This document shows, piece by piece, positions 11,234-21,894 of a stretch of DNA of 64,000 bases. The stretch comes from Curvularia sp. ZM96. Its lineage: Eukaryota > Ascomycota > Dothideomycetes > Pleosporales > Pleosporaceae. The notes under the pieces were generated by a model, which saw only the letters and a list, made by a program, of their open reading frames with translations, had not been told where the DNA came from and did not search any database. The position numbers and the translations under genes are program-made. The stretch is from assembly GCA_022457065.1 (NCBI GenBank), contig JAJGBQ010000005.1, positions 2,728,001 to 2,792,000 on the forward strand, given 5' to 3'. Each line of letters opens with the position of its first letter. The first letter of the stretch is position 1.

Positions 11234-11953
11234 ATGACCGCACCTACGCACCTCGACCCTTCCGAACTAGGCACAAAGTCCTACTGGGACGCCGCCTACA
11301 GCACCGAGCGCCAAAACTTTGCCGCAAACACCTCAGACGAAGGAACTATCTGGTTCAGCGATGCCGGCGCTGAGGAGCGCATGCTCTCTTTCCTCGAAGA
11401 CCTCAGCGATGAAGGCCACGTACACAAAGAAGACGAGGAAGATAACAAGGCCGCACGCTTCCTTGATCTAGGCACGGGAAACGGACATTTGCTCTTTGCG
11501 CTGCGCGAGGAAGAGTGGTGTGGGGAGATGGTTGGTGTCGATTATTCGACGCAGAGTGTTACGCTTGCAACTTCAATTCGCGACTCAAAGGGCGAGGCGT
11601 ATGCCGACATTGCGTTTCATGAGTGGGACATCTTGACACAAGCACCTGGGGAGTGGCTCGGCGACGGCTTCGATGTTGTGCTGGACAAGGGCACTTTTGA
11701 TGCGATTTGCTTGTCGCAAGAGCAAGATGCCCAAGGGCGGCGGATATGTGAGGGCTACAGGGAGAAGGTGGAGCCGCTGGTGAAGAAAGGAGGGATGTTC
11801 CTCATCACAAGCTGCAATTGGACAGAAGAGGAACTGAAAGAGTGGTTTGGAGGTGGAAAATTGGAGTTTGATGGAAAAGTCAAGTACCCAAGCTTCACGT
11901 TTGGAGGCAAGACGGGAAGCAGTGTTGTTACGCTGTGCTTCAAGAGGGCGTGA
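11234..11953 (+). CDS. EFM4: eEF1A lysine methyltransferase, EFM4 family
   Basis: A class I SAM-dependent methyltransferase of 239 residues. In yeast the homologue dimethylates Lys316 of translation elongation factor 1A; the human counterpart is EEF1AKMT2/METTL10. The N-terminal signature ELGTKSYWDAAYSTER is followed by motif I at about residues 78-90 (FLDLGTGNGHLLF), the acidic motif II (GVDYSTQSV) and the post-I segment FDVVLDKGTFDAICLS. The final strands (GGMFLITSCNWTEEEL, SSVVTLCFKR) are typical. The start at 11234 fits the family N-terminus; the frame is open upstream but not conserved. The gene ends 13 bases before the stop of the convergent EFM7-like gene, so the transcripts very probably overlap at their 3' ends. 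Confidence 0.88.
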   Translation: MTAPTHLDPSELGTKSYWDAAYSTERQNFAANTSDEGTIWFSDAGAEERMLSFLEDLSDEGHVHKEDEEDNKAARFLDLGTGNGHLLFALREEEWCGEMVGVDYSTQSVTLATSIRDSKGEAYADIAFHEWDILTQAPGEWLGDGFDVVLDKGTFDAICLSQEQDAQGRRICEGYREKVEPLVKKGGMFLITSCNWTEEELKEWFGGGKLEFDGKVKYPSFTFGGKTGSSVVTLCFKRA

Positions 11954-11966
11954 GAAGCTTGTTCTC

Positions 11967-13028
11967 CTACGATTGAACAGCCCGCCGTAATTGCGAAACG
12001 ATGAGCCACTTTTTCCGCTCGCCCATATCCTCCTGACCGCCATCACGCTCCTTGGCCCATGGCCGCTGTTGTCCGTCCGCATCCATCTCGTATATCTCCT
12101 CAACCTCGAGTCCTTGCGCCGGCACAACCTCTTCGAAGAAGGGCGCAACTTTGGCGCGGCCTGTGTGGAAACCTGCGATACAATATATGCGCGCATCGGG
12201 CGTATCTGCGAGGAAGTGTAGCATTGACTTCGCGAGATTCTCATGCTCCCAGGGCATCCAGAGGCAGTCTGCTGCAAGGATACGTGTATAGGCGTGGGCT
12301 TGCGACGATTCAAAGGCTGTAGATGTCGATCCCCATTGGTGACCTTGAACGGTTACACACGATTGCAGGTCAGCCGGGACATTTTTCGCAACGTTCGTCT
12401 TGAGGGTTTCCAAGATTGGAGGCGCTGGATAATCGGTGATGGCGACCTGGCATGTTGTCAATTGAGATGCGCGCGTAGCCCAGAGAAAAAGCAGCATACC
12501 TCTTTCGCACCCGCCAATGTACTCAGTATCCCACCCAATCCTACACCTGCTCAGAAGATTTACCATCAGTCCTCAGCGCAGGTTTACGTCTTTTCAACCA
12601 AACCCACCTGCGCCCAACTCCAACACCTTCTCGCCCTTGACACTCCACTGCTTCTCTTCTTCCTCACTAGTCCACCATTCCCCATTTTCCCAGTGTGTGA
12701 ATTCGTCATATTCTGTCTTTTGGCCAAATTGAGCCTGTCCATCCTGGACTCGCCCAGTGACCAATTCCGCAACCATTATACCCGCATTCCATAGATAGTG
12801 CGCGAATTTGCGCCTCTGCTCCTCGCCATCAAAATCAGCTGTCCGCAACTCTAACTCCCCGTATTTTGCATTTCTGTAGAGTATGACGGTCTCTGGGTCT
12901 TCACCATGCTGATTCTGCAGGTCGTCTGTGATTACCCCACCAAGCGAAGAACCGAAGATGTCTTCGGGCTCTAGGGGTGCATCCTGGGGGCGGCGGAGAT
13001 CAATGAGCGAGGGCAGGCGCATTGGCAT
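11967..13028 (-). CDS. EFM7: EFM7/NNT1-like protein N-terminal methyltransferase
   Basis: Three exons: 12608-13028, 12500-12546 and 11967-12446. The introns are 12547-12607 (61 bases) and 12447-12499 (53 bases). The joins keep frame and give 315 residues. The split motif I reads EKVLELGAGVGLGG across the first junction, and the tiny second exon encodes VGLGGILSTLAGAKE. It is followed by VAITDYP, then ILAADCLWMPWEHENLAKSM and YCIAGFHTGR, as in the yeast Nnt1/Efm7 family. Yeast Efm7 methylates the N-terminal glycine and adjacent lysine of eEF1A. The first in-frame ATG with good context is 13028; the frame upstream has no ATG that I see. Divergent from the TMEM205-like gene. Confidence 0.85.
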
Positions 13029-13365
13029 CGCGAAGAATGCGGGAGTGCAGATGTCGACTGGTTGGCTCGTAGAATATTCCACGGGATGACGCGCGGGCGC
13101 CCATTAGGATTTGATAGCGGGGCAGAAGGGCTAGAGCAGGTGTAGGCTAGCTGGCATGCAAGGCCCCGCCGTGCAGGGATAACGCGTGTCAAACAAGGTC
13201 GTGAGATCATCCAATTGCCGAGGCGGCGAGACCGCCGTTTGACTCTTTGCGACTTTGACTCGTCTCGACAACAACAACAACCACTATCACTAACCACCAC
13301 ACCTGGCTCGACGCCTGCACCACCACCACATTGACACCACGACTGGCTCGCACACCACCGCAACC
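13029..13365. other. Shared divergent promoter
   Basis: 337 bases separate the EFM7-like and TMEM205-like starts. Contains CAACAACAACAACC-type repeats upstream of the latter. No coding signal. Confidence 0.6.
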
Positions 13366-14045
13366 ATGTCGCTCTCGTCGTTCAAGAACCCGGCGACGTA
13401 CCATCTGCTGAGGTACGTACACTGCAACCCCTCCACCTGCGTCTACCGCCACACCTCGTCGTCGCACCCAAACTGACACTACCCACCCACAGCTATGGGA
13501 CTCTGCTTGGCTCCACTCTCTTCCAATCCTTCATCTCCGGCGTCGTCGCCTTCCGCATCCTTCCCCGCGCGCAATTCTCCACGCTACAAAAACACACATT
13601 CCCCGTCTACTTCAGCCTGCAGACCGTTCTCCCCGCCGCCATGCTCCTGACGTATCCCCGCGGAGGCGCAACTTCGCTTCTGCCCTCCTTCTTGGTCCCT
13701 TCCTCGTCCTCTAGCCCTACCCCCGCATTCTCTTTCTTCGCTCCTGTTGCTACCGCGCCATCGAGAAACAAGCTTGCGGGCTGGCTGCATGCGACTATGT
13801 TTGTGACCGCTTTGGCGAACCTGGTTTACATTGGGCCCAAGACGACGGAGGTTATGGGAATCAGGAAGCACCAGGAGACGAGGGATGGCAAGAAGAGTTA
13901 TGACAATGGCCCGCATAGCAAGGAGATGCAGGCATTGAACAAGCAGTTTGCTATCCTGCATGGTGTGAGCACCGTGGTGAACTTGATTGGTCTCGGCGCT
14001 ATGGTGTGGTATGGTGCCATTCTTGCGGATGGCTTGACTTTGTAA
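13366..14045 (+). CDS. TMEM205-like (DUF4149) membrane protein
   Basis: Exon 1 is 13366-13412, the intron is 13413-13492 (80 bases, GTACGT...CCACAG) and exon 2 is 13493-14045, giving 199 residues. The join produces YHLLSYGTLLGSTLFQSFIS, a typical first membrane segment of the DUF4149/TMEM205 family. Further spans are at about residues 55-70 (FSLQTVLPAAMLLTYP), 105-125 (LHATMFVTALANLVYIGP) and 172-195 (LHGVSTVVNLIGLGAMVWYG). The conserved KLAGWLHA and PKTTEVM-x-x-R-K-x-x-E segments are present. Human TMEM205 is tied to cisplatin resistance; the fungal function is unknown. Confidence 0.82.
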
Positions 14046-14624
14046 GATGTTGGAATTGAGAGGTATATATACGTGGCGGAGTGGAACGATATAGAGGATT
14101 TTTAGGTTTTGCGATGCAGGACATGATGATGTGGATCAATGTAGAGGGATATCAAGCATGAAGGGACGATAAAGATAAATGACAATAGCAATGAAAGAAT
14201 GACAAGAGGGCAAGTTTATATACGCCCTCTAATATGAACGAACTCACCTGATATAACAGCACCCCAGAAAAAAGACCCGTGATGAACTGTTTACGCAAGA
14301 ACATTGCTCATTTTTGCCATTTGTACGACGCATCGTTCTCGCTAATACAATAGAACATATGAGAAAAGTTTGCAGAAAAAAATCTTAAATAGGAATCAAA
14401 ATTACAATATTACAATCTGAATTATATTTACATAAGAATCACAGGTCAATAGCAATTGAGAAGTTAAGGAAAGAGAAAAGGGAAAGAGGGGGGTATCTCA
14501 AACAAACCCAGACAGCTTCGTCATGCCCATCAACATCATCAAGATGAAGACCCGTGAGAAGAAAAACAATGCCCAAAAGAAAAACGGGACTAGAAACACC
14601 ACCACCACCAAAACTCGAGATGCC
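14046..14624. other. Convergent spacer
   Basis: Probable 3' UTRs of the TMEM205-like and glycosyltransferase genes; AT-rich at 14330-14440. No coding signal. Confidence 0.6.
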
Positions 14625-17600
14625 TTACATCCTACCACCAACAGTCCTTGTCCCATGCTGAGCCCCCAAATTCTCTCTTCCTAACTCTTCCAGCTTCCCA
14701 GCACCCACCGATGCAACCACGTCGCTCTCCACCCTCGTGCTATCAGATCCACCATCATCAGGTGCGACATGATCGAGCCCGTCCTGCTGAATCCTCTGCT
14801 CTCCTTCAACATCTTGCTTCAGAGGCAGGTCCGTCTCAGAAGAGTGTGATTTGTTCTCCGCTTCCTGGCCTAGCAAGTCCTGATGTCGGCTTAGCGGCTC
14901 TGTGCTGACAGGAAGCAGTTTGCGAGAAGGAAGATCCAGGTCTTCTCTATCTGTATGCTGTTCGCGTTCGTGAGTGGTGGTGGGCGCAGTACACATTCTA
15001 TTCACGCTCGCCCTTGCCTGATGTTCCATGCTCTTCTTTACTTTGGCTTGATTCCCGCCATCACGATCGTCTTTGTCCTGATTGTCTGGATGCACGCGTC
15101 CAGGCTTGTCATTGGGCGCGTGCGTGTTAGGTTGTCCTTTGGACAGCGACCGCCGCATTTCCTTATTCGATACCTCGGTGCTCTTGCGGCCTACACGCTG
15201 CCCATCCTTGTCGTCGCCTCGTCCAGTGAGCGAGCCAACAATGCCGCTTTTATGCCGCTTCTTCTCTTCCGCGATCAGCTTCTGCAGAGATTTCCAGCGA
15301 AGACTGACATTTTCTTCGATGGTCTCCTTCTTCTCCGTTGGTTTGCTGCTTCCTTGTTGGGACGCGATTCGTGATTTCGAACTCAGCATCATCAGTTCTT
15401 GCTGTCCCTCAGCAATGCGTGCACGGCGGAGATAGTTGGTAGGCTGATATCTCTTCATGTATTCCGCATCCAATCCCTTCATCGTGTACGCCACAGGGCC
15501 AAGCAAGGCTGCAATGTCCTTGAGAACAAAGCCACCAATGCCAAAGCCAACACCTCTCAGAGCGCCAATCACTCCATTCTTTTTAGCGCCATGGTACGGC
15601 TGAGTGACAAGTCCTGAGACACCATCCATGACGCCATACAGGAACTCATCGCGACCAGCGCGAGTCCCGGAATGGAAACCGGTAACCCGAGGCGGGCGAC
15701 GAACCGTCTCGTCGCCGTACAAGCGTGGCGCGTTGTGAAAGCCTTGAGTAACCGCAAGTGTCAGTTCCATTGGGAAGCGAGCGATAGCATGTCCCGTTCT
15801 TCTGAAGCCAAAAGCAGCCTCGCGTCCCAACTCATCAGTCAAGTTTTCGCTAGGTTCGGAAATTTTTGAGAGCGTCGTCTCACTTCGCGTAGGTTGCGGC
15901 CTACCATTCTGCTTTTTGCTGTTTGAATCAGGCTCTGCTTCCTTTGGTGACTTAGCATCCGCCTTTGCCTGTGTGGTTTTCTTATGGTCTTGGCGATGTT
16001 GTAGTCTTCGCTTTTTCTCCTTGATCTTCTCTCTCTTTCTTATGCTCTTTCCAATCTCAACAGGCATACCGCCAACACCGGCTGCAGCATCCGAGAAAGA
16101 AGACATCAGACTGCCCCATACTCCAGTAATGGGCTCACCAGGTCCGCCAAAATCGTTCCATTCATAATGACGGACAAGACGCAGCTCGTTCCACTTAAGT
16201 TTCTTCTTCTCTACCAGTATCTCTGCGGCTAGTGCTGAGAGTTTGACGTTCGTGTTTTTGATTTTCCAGACGGCAGCGCGGTTGTCGAGAAAGTCGCACC
16301 GCATACTTCCCTCTCCTGAGAGTGGCAGCGATCGATGGAAGGAGCGCACCGCATTAAGCGCACCGTCGCCCTCTTTGGCTATGCTATCGGCAATCTTCTG
16401 GACATTTGCTTTCGCTTCGTCAGTCAGGCATTGCTTGATTCCCTCGGCCAGACGCTCGGGTGTAAGCTTCTTATAAGGTATGCATTCATGCGCGCCTGCC
16501 TTTGCTTTGCTAACCATTGCACCCCAGAAAGGCTGATCACCAAAGAATGGAACAATCATGGTCGGTTTCCCGCACTTGAGACCAATGGCCGTAGTTCCTG
16601 CTCCACCATGATGTACGACAGCGCTGCAGCGAGGAAAAAGCCAGTCATGCGGAGTGTTTTCAAGCATAAAGACGTTGTCAGGACAGTCGGCGTTGGAACC
16701 AAAACCACCCCAACCCTTGGAGACAAGAGCACGACAGCCAACTTGCTTGACAGCCTCAAAAATTAGCTTGGTAAATGCGTCTGGATCATCAACGACAATA
16801 GAGCCAAAACCAATGTATACCGGGGGAGGACCGTCATCAAGAAACTTCTGCAACTCGTCTGGCGGTGTGAATGATGATGCAAGGTCAAGAAAAACGAAAC
16901 CGGAAATGTCGATTTCTGGACCCCAATCTTTTGGTTTTGGAATGAGACCTGGCGACCACATGTACGTATATGGCACCTTGAGCCGATACAGTTGACCTGG
17001 TGCCCATAGCCTACTGACCTCCTCGAGGTGCAGAACCTGAGTACGGAAGCGATTGATGAGATCCCCTAGGCCCTGCCACATCATCATCTCGACTAGAGGA
17101 TATGATATGAAGTTGCTGTAGGTCGCTTCGACGTTGCTGACTTTGATGTTTGCTAGCGGATGAGGGAAATGGCTGGTTGGCGTGTATGGGAAGCTTGAGG
17201 ATGTCAACAACAGTTCTTCTGCACGAGCAATAGTACTCACGTGAACATCATGTGGAGCGGAATACCAAGCTTCTCAGCAATGTGCTGCGGTGCAAAGCTG
17301 GGTGGGTTGGCAATGATAGCATCGGCGACAAAAGGGGCCCTGTCACCCACTGCACAAGATTAGCTGACAGTACCCAACCAGGACGGGAATATCTTACTCA
17401 TTTTCACATTCGTCATGTCAGTCTCATCATCAGTCGCGTTGATGCACGCGCGCCACATGCCCTGAAACATCTCGTACATCTGCGCTCTCCTGCGGCCAAT
17501 CTCGCCCTCTTTGATGGTCTCAATGTTTGGTATAAGCCCTGGGTTTTTAACCATGAAAGCCATTAGCTCCGCTGGATTGCCACCTACAGAGAAAAACTCT

Positions 17601-18517
17601 AACCCGGAGTCTTTCTCCACAAAGTCCTTGAACGCTGGGTGCGTGGCTAGGCGGACCCGATGACCATAGTCGTCCTTGAGAATCTTGGCTATCCGAATGA
17701 AGGGCTGAATGTCTCCGCGAGATCCAATTATAATGATAACAATATTGAGTCTCACCCGCCTTGTGGGATTGTGCTCCATTTCGTCATCTTCAGGAGCAAT
17801 CTTGGTGGCGTTGGTATCATTGTAGGTTTCTGGCCCATGATCCTCATCGTTGCCATGTTTCTTGACAATAGTCCCAAGAGCCTTTGCTATGTATCCGCTG
17901 CCCAGGTTCTCCTCGAGAATACTCAACTTCAGCCTCCCGTCTGCTCTTGAAACTCGACCTTTGGTATTGAAATGTTCGTTGGAGATTCGGAGGCGCGAGA
18001 AGGGGCGCGGTTTCCTTTCACGCGATTTCCGGGTCGTCTGGGTAGTGAGTTCGTCGGCATGACCGAGGCTCTTTTTGCGTGAGTACAAAGTCTCATCGTC
18101 GGAGGAGTCCGAGGAATCGGTATCGGCATCAAAGGTTATGGTCGCCTGTCTCTCAGGCTGTGCCGGCCTCTTCTGTTGCGGTTGTCGTGTTCCTGCCAGC
18201 AGCGAGTGCCTCACAGAGGGTTTCGGTGGCTCAGTCGCCCATCGTTGTTGCTGGGCTGGACGCGATTTGGAACTAAAGTAATCTTGGTTGACGGGTGTAG
18301 AGTCCGAGGGCCCACACTTCCCGTCTTCTGCATGGTCTTGTCGCGAAACGCTTTCTGGTTGCGCCATGTGTGCGGCTGCGATATTGTCGACGGGAGATGT
18401 CGTGCCGGACGTCGTCTTGTGTTCTTGGTCAGGAATATTTGGGAAGGACGGCTCTTCGATGACCATGCCAATAGGCGCAACGCCGCTTTCGTCTTTGCCC
18501 ATAGGAGTTTCCGCCAT
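14625..18517 (-). CDS. Sterol glucosyltransferase-like protein with long C-terminal tail
   Basis: Three exons: 17398-18517, 17241-17349 and 14625-17193. The introns are 17350-17397 and 17194-17240. All joins keep frame, giving 1265 residues. Residues 1-255 are disordered. The GT28-type N domain starts near 258 ([20 protein letters not shown]), and the C domain carries [12 protein letters not shown] and the nucleotide-sugar box around 604-635 ([19 protein letters not shown], then [10 protein letters not shown]). This is the UDP-glucose:sterol glucosyltransferase pattern (Atg26/UGT80), but the GRAM and PH domains of Atg26 are absent. At about 895-1000 a Gly-rich stretch ([30 protein letters not shown]) resembles the C-terminal helices of Atg2/Vps13 lipid-transfer proteins. 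The last 230 residues are charged and low-complexity. The start ATG has an ideal context (ACCATGG). Confidence 0.85.
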
Positions 18518-19241
18518 GGTCACAGTGTGGATAGGTTGACTGACCCGGTGGGTCGCGTGCTGTGAAGCTCAATAGCGCGTTCGGGTGTCGGCAACGTAGT
18601 GACGGTGCGATGATGGTGGTGACAACGCAGTCAAGAGACGGAGCTTAGGCTAGGGAGCTTGGCTGGGTCCACTTGCAGTTAGCAGATGACGACAATTATC
18701 TGAACAGAACGATAATTGACCGAATGAAAATGGCCAGCACGCACAAAAGGGCGTTTTTCGGAGGGCCGTAAGCGCAAGTAGTGTTAAAGGACCAAAAGGG
18801 AGAACAAGTGCAGCGGGAACAAGCGGCATGACATCACAGGCACAGATGGACGGCAGGCACGTCGCGGGAACTAACTTGTTTTGGCGGCATGGAAATGCAA
18901 CCTGTGCCTGGGCGTTCTCGGGTTTAGCCGAGATCTGGATGATGGTATGACAGGGCTGGCAGGACCGAAATTTCCACGGTATGCTGAGCGGAGGCTGAAT
19001 TAGACGGATCCGTTGCAGCTTATTACACCTAGCCATAAATCGCACAAGTTGGCTCGGAGCTTACTACTAGCTGATATAACAGGTATTTTTGGAGGCAGAG
19101 TCTGGAACATGTCCATGCTAAACATGTGGGCCATGATTTTCCCAAGCATCTCATGGCAATGCCATCGACGCTAGATGCAAACCCACTATGGTGCATTCGG
19201 TTTGTACCGAGTCGCAAAACTATCCACTACCTCAATGGCAA
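18518..19241. other. Intergenic region, no gene recognised
   Basis: Upstream of the glycosyltransferase and downstream of the SDR gene. One minus-strand open frame (18650-19045) is Cys/Pro/Leu-rich without family resemblance, and I did not call it. Confidence 0.5.
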
Positions 19242-20336
19242 TCAGCGTCTGAAGCCGAGGGTGTAGAGTGTCGCCTTAGCAATGTCCATTCCCCACCCCA
19301 CCCAGCCTCTGCCAGCCTGGACCAAGTTCAGAATCTTCACAAAATTGCGGTTCCACTGATCCTGGTCCTCCCAATCGTCAGCATACGGCTCAAATATACC
19401 TGTCTCGATGCTTTCGGGTGTTCCTGGAGCGACCAACTCCCACTCAGCGTTGGGCTTCTGGCGGACATGCACCTTGGGGCCTATGCAGAGCGCTCGTCCC
19501 AGAATGCGAGAGTCAGCCACAAAGCGCGTGCCTGCATCGACGACATCCTCGACTTTTCCCAAAGCCCCTCCGGCGAGAATGAAGCGCGCGCCTGCCGTTA
19601 CAATAGGAGTGTCGATGAAGTAAGGACAAAGTAGGTTGACGCGTATGCCTTGCACGCCGCTGGAGACCCTGAGACTCCTAAACAAGCCGAGAACAGCATG
19701 CTTTGCTGCGCAATACTGTGGTTGGATGGCAATCGGAGCGAGGGACGCGACAGAGCCTAGCAGGAGCAGATGGCGGTCGCGAGGCGAGTCTGGAGAGGGC
19801 TTTGCATCGATACTGCACGGCGATGAACCGGGGTTCTTGGGCAGCCAAAAGCAAGCAAGATGGGTCGTGTATAGCACCCCAGTGAGGTTCACGTCCATGA
19901 TGTTGAACTTGGGCTGAGGCGGTTCGGCTGCATCGAGGTTGGACCCTTCTTGAAGTATGTCGCGGCCAGCAATACCCGCATTGGCCACGACGCAGTCCAG
20001 GCCGCCGTGAGGGCTCAGCTTGACGGCCTCCTTGAACAGATTGACCTGCGATTGCCAGTCCGTGACGTCGCACTGTACAAAGTGTGCTTTGCCATTGCCG
20101 CTATTTTGGGAGCTGATGCTGCGACACAGGGCATCGCCTTTCTGCACGTTGATATCGCCGACGATAACAGTGGCACCGTTGGATACCCATTTCTCAACAA
20201 AGCCTGCGCCGAACCCGCTCGCTCCGCCGGTTATGAGGATGACCTTGCCCTTGACCCAGGCGGCGTCGTACGGGACGGTTACATCGAGGGGCGGGGATTG
20301 GAGGATGTTCGGTTTCTGTGGCTGGTAGTCTTCCAT
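19242..20336 (-). CDS. Short-chain dehydrogenase/reductase
   Basis: A 364-residue single-exon NAD(P)-dependent oxidoreductase. The Rossmann glycine motif is at about residues 34-45 (ILITGGASGFGAGF), the acidic residue after the second strand is in VIVGDINVQ (suggesting NAD preference), and NAG is present in CVVANAGIAG. The catalytic Ser and Tyr-x3-Lys are in LLGSVASLAP and PQYCAAKHAV. The family resembles fungal 15-hydroxyprostaglandin-dehydrogenase-like SDRs; the substrate is unknown. The C-terminal 90 residues extend beyond a minimal SDR. The start at 20336 was chosen because the upstream in-frame extension to 20477 is Pro/Ala-rich. It lies next to phosphoserine phosphatase and about 1.5 kb from the PKS, but nothing ties it to polyketide tailoring. 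Confidence 0.85.
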   Translation of the reverse strand: MEDYQPQKPNILQSPPLDVTVPYDAAWVKGKVILITGGASGFGAGFVEKWVSNGATVIVGDINVQKGDALCRSISSQNSGNGKAHFVQCDVTDWQSQVNLFKEAVKLSPHGGLDCVVANAGIAGRDILQEGSNLDAAEPPQPKFNIMDVNLTGVLYTTHLACFWLPKNPGSSPCSIDAKPSPDSPRDRHLLLLGSVASLAPIAIQPQYCAAKHAVLGLFRSLRVSSGVQGIRVNLLCPYFIDTPIVTAGARFILAGGALGKVEDVVDAGTRFVADSRILGRALCIGPKVHVRQKPNAEWELVAPGTPESIETGIFEPYADDWEDQDQWNRNFVKILNLVQAGRGWVGWGMDIAKATLYTLGFRR

Positions 20337-20772
20337 TGTGATGTAAACAACAGACACAAAGGGTCTGCTTGCGAGGGGTGGAGGTGCTGTGTGAGGTGCT
20401 GAGTACCGTGGGTGAGGAGCTGAACACGGCAGCGTAGCTTGCGACAGCTGAGCTAGGATGCTCCTACCCACCGGCACGGTGAGGGGTGCACGCCTTACCT
20501 TCTTGAGGCCAGCGACATGTTCGAGACCGAAGACTTCGTTATGGCCTCTTTACAAGGGTCGGAATGATACGCGGTCAGCGAGACAATAAGTGTATAGAGC
20601 AGGCTGGGTATGCTTACGGTATGGATGCACTGGCGGGGCTCCTCCAAGTTCCGCAATTGTACCTGAAAGCTACGATCCCTGCCAAAATTTGACCACCCCA
20701 CCATGCCGACAAGACCCATTCACCACCTCCTCTCCTTCTCTTCCCTACTTTGACTCTCTCCGGCCGCACACC
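20337..20772. other. Divergent promoter of SDR and phosphoserine phosphatase genes
   Basis: 436 bases between the two ATGs. The frame of the phosphatase is open upstream to about 20590 but encodes no conserved sequence, so I treat it as 5' UTR. Confidence 0.55.
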
Positions 20773-21759
20773 ATGACCGCCCAGCCTACTGCTTCCAATG
20801 TCTCGTCCACCGGCATCGTCGCAACCCTTTTTTCCAAATCCGAGTCACTCAACTGTCTCAATGACTTCTCCGTCACACTCACATCCATAATACCGGGCTT
20901 GGAACATGACTCGATAACCAGCAAGAAGTTGGAGGCAAGCAAGGAATATCGTGTGGCTGAGGTTACCTTCCCTCTGCCTAGTGCGTCAGCTGTCACGCTC
21001 GAGACATTACGAAGGCATGAGGCCGTGGCGGAATTCGAGCGGCAATGGAACGTGGAGTGCGCCTTCCAGGCGGACACAGTCTACCGGCGGTACAAAAGGC
21101 TTGCCGTCTTTGACATGGATAGCACCCTGATACAACAAGAGGTTATTGACGAGATTGCCTCGCTGATTGGTGTCGAGAAGGAGGTATCTGCTATTACTGC
21201 CGCAGCTATGAACGGCGAGTTGGACTTTGAGGCTAGTTTGCGCGCACGATGCAAACTGCTGAAAGGCGTCCCCAGCAGTGTGTTTGAAACGCTCAAACCA
21301 AGGATAACATTGAATGAGGGCGTCAAGGAGCTCATTACTGCCCTGAAAAGACTGGGTTTCAAGACGGCAGTTCTGAGCGGAGGCTTCACCCCTCTGACTG
21401 GCTGGATGGGCGAGCAGCTCGGCCTTGACTACGCCTTTGCGAACCACCTTGTTGTCTCCGATGACGGAGCTACCCTCACCGGCGAATTGACAGGCGAAAT
21501 TGTCCATGCGGAGAAGAAACGCCAGCACGTCCTCGAGATTGCGGAAAAGGAGAACATCATTCTAGAGCAAGTCATTTGCATTGGTGACGGCGCCAACGAC
21601 CTTCCCATGATGGGGGTGGCTGGTCTTGGAGTTGCTTTCCATGCAAAGCCAAAGGTGCAGATGCAAGCCCCTGCACGATTGAACTCCAAGAGCATGCTCG
21701 ATGTTCTATATCTTTTCGGTATATCGAAAGAAGAGCAGCAAGCCTTGCTGCAAAAGTAA
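20773..21759 (+). CDS. SER2: Phosphoserine phosphatase
   Basis: Catalyses the last step of serine synthesis from 3-phosphoglycerate (phosphoserine to serine). 328 residues, single exon. HAD motif I is at residues 112-120 (VFDMDSTLI), with Asp114 as nucleophile and Asp116 as acid/base. Motif II is in AVLSGGFTPLTGW, and the C-terminal GDGANDLPMMGVAGLGVAF carries motif IV. The cap region (NGELDFEASLRARCKLLKG) is typical of SerB. The N-terminal 100 residues resemble the regulatory domain of fungal and bacterial SerB. The start at 20773 (ACACCATGACC) fits this length. It converges on the PKS gene, with 135 bases between the stop codons. Confidence 0.93.
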   Translation: MTAQPTASNVSSTGIVATLFSKSESLNCLNDFSVTLTSIIPGLEHDSITSKKLEASKEYRVAEVTFPLPSASAVTLETLRRHEAVAEFERQWNVECAFQADTVYRRYKRLAVFDMDSTLIQQEVIDEIASLIGVEKEVSAITAAAMNGELDFEASLRARCKLLKGVPSSVFETLKPRITLNEGVKELITALKRLGFKTAVLSGGFTPLTGWMGEQLGLDYAFANHLVVSDDGATLTGELTGEIVHAEKKRQHVLEIAEKENIILEQVICIGDGANDLPMMGVAGLGVAFHAKPKVQMQAPARLNSKSMLDVLYLFGISKEEQQALLQK

Positions 21760-21894
21760 ATTGCAGGGGCAGAATTGGGACACAGTTGATCGTAGCCCGA
21801 TGCCTTTGTAAGAATAGTTTTTTCCATTATCGATCGCATATAGACATTCTCAGTCATCCTCTCTATACCCGCATAACTTCAATCCCAACGCCTT

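Noticed and set aside
18650..19045. Minus-strand 131-codon open frame
   Set aside because: Cys/Pro/Leu-rich, no family resemblance, no promoter or splice evidence; likely chance.
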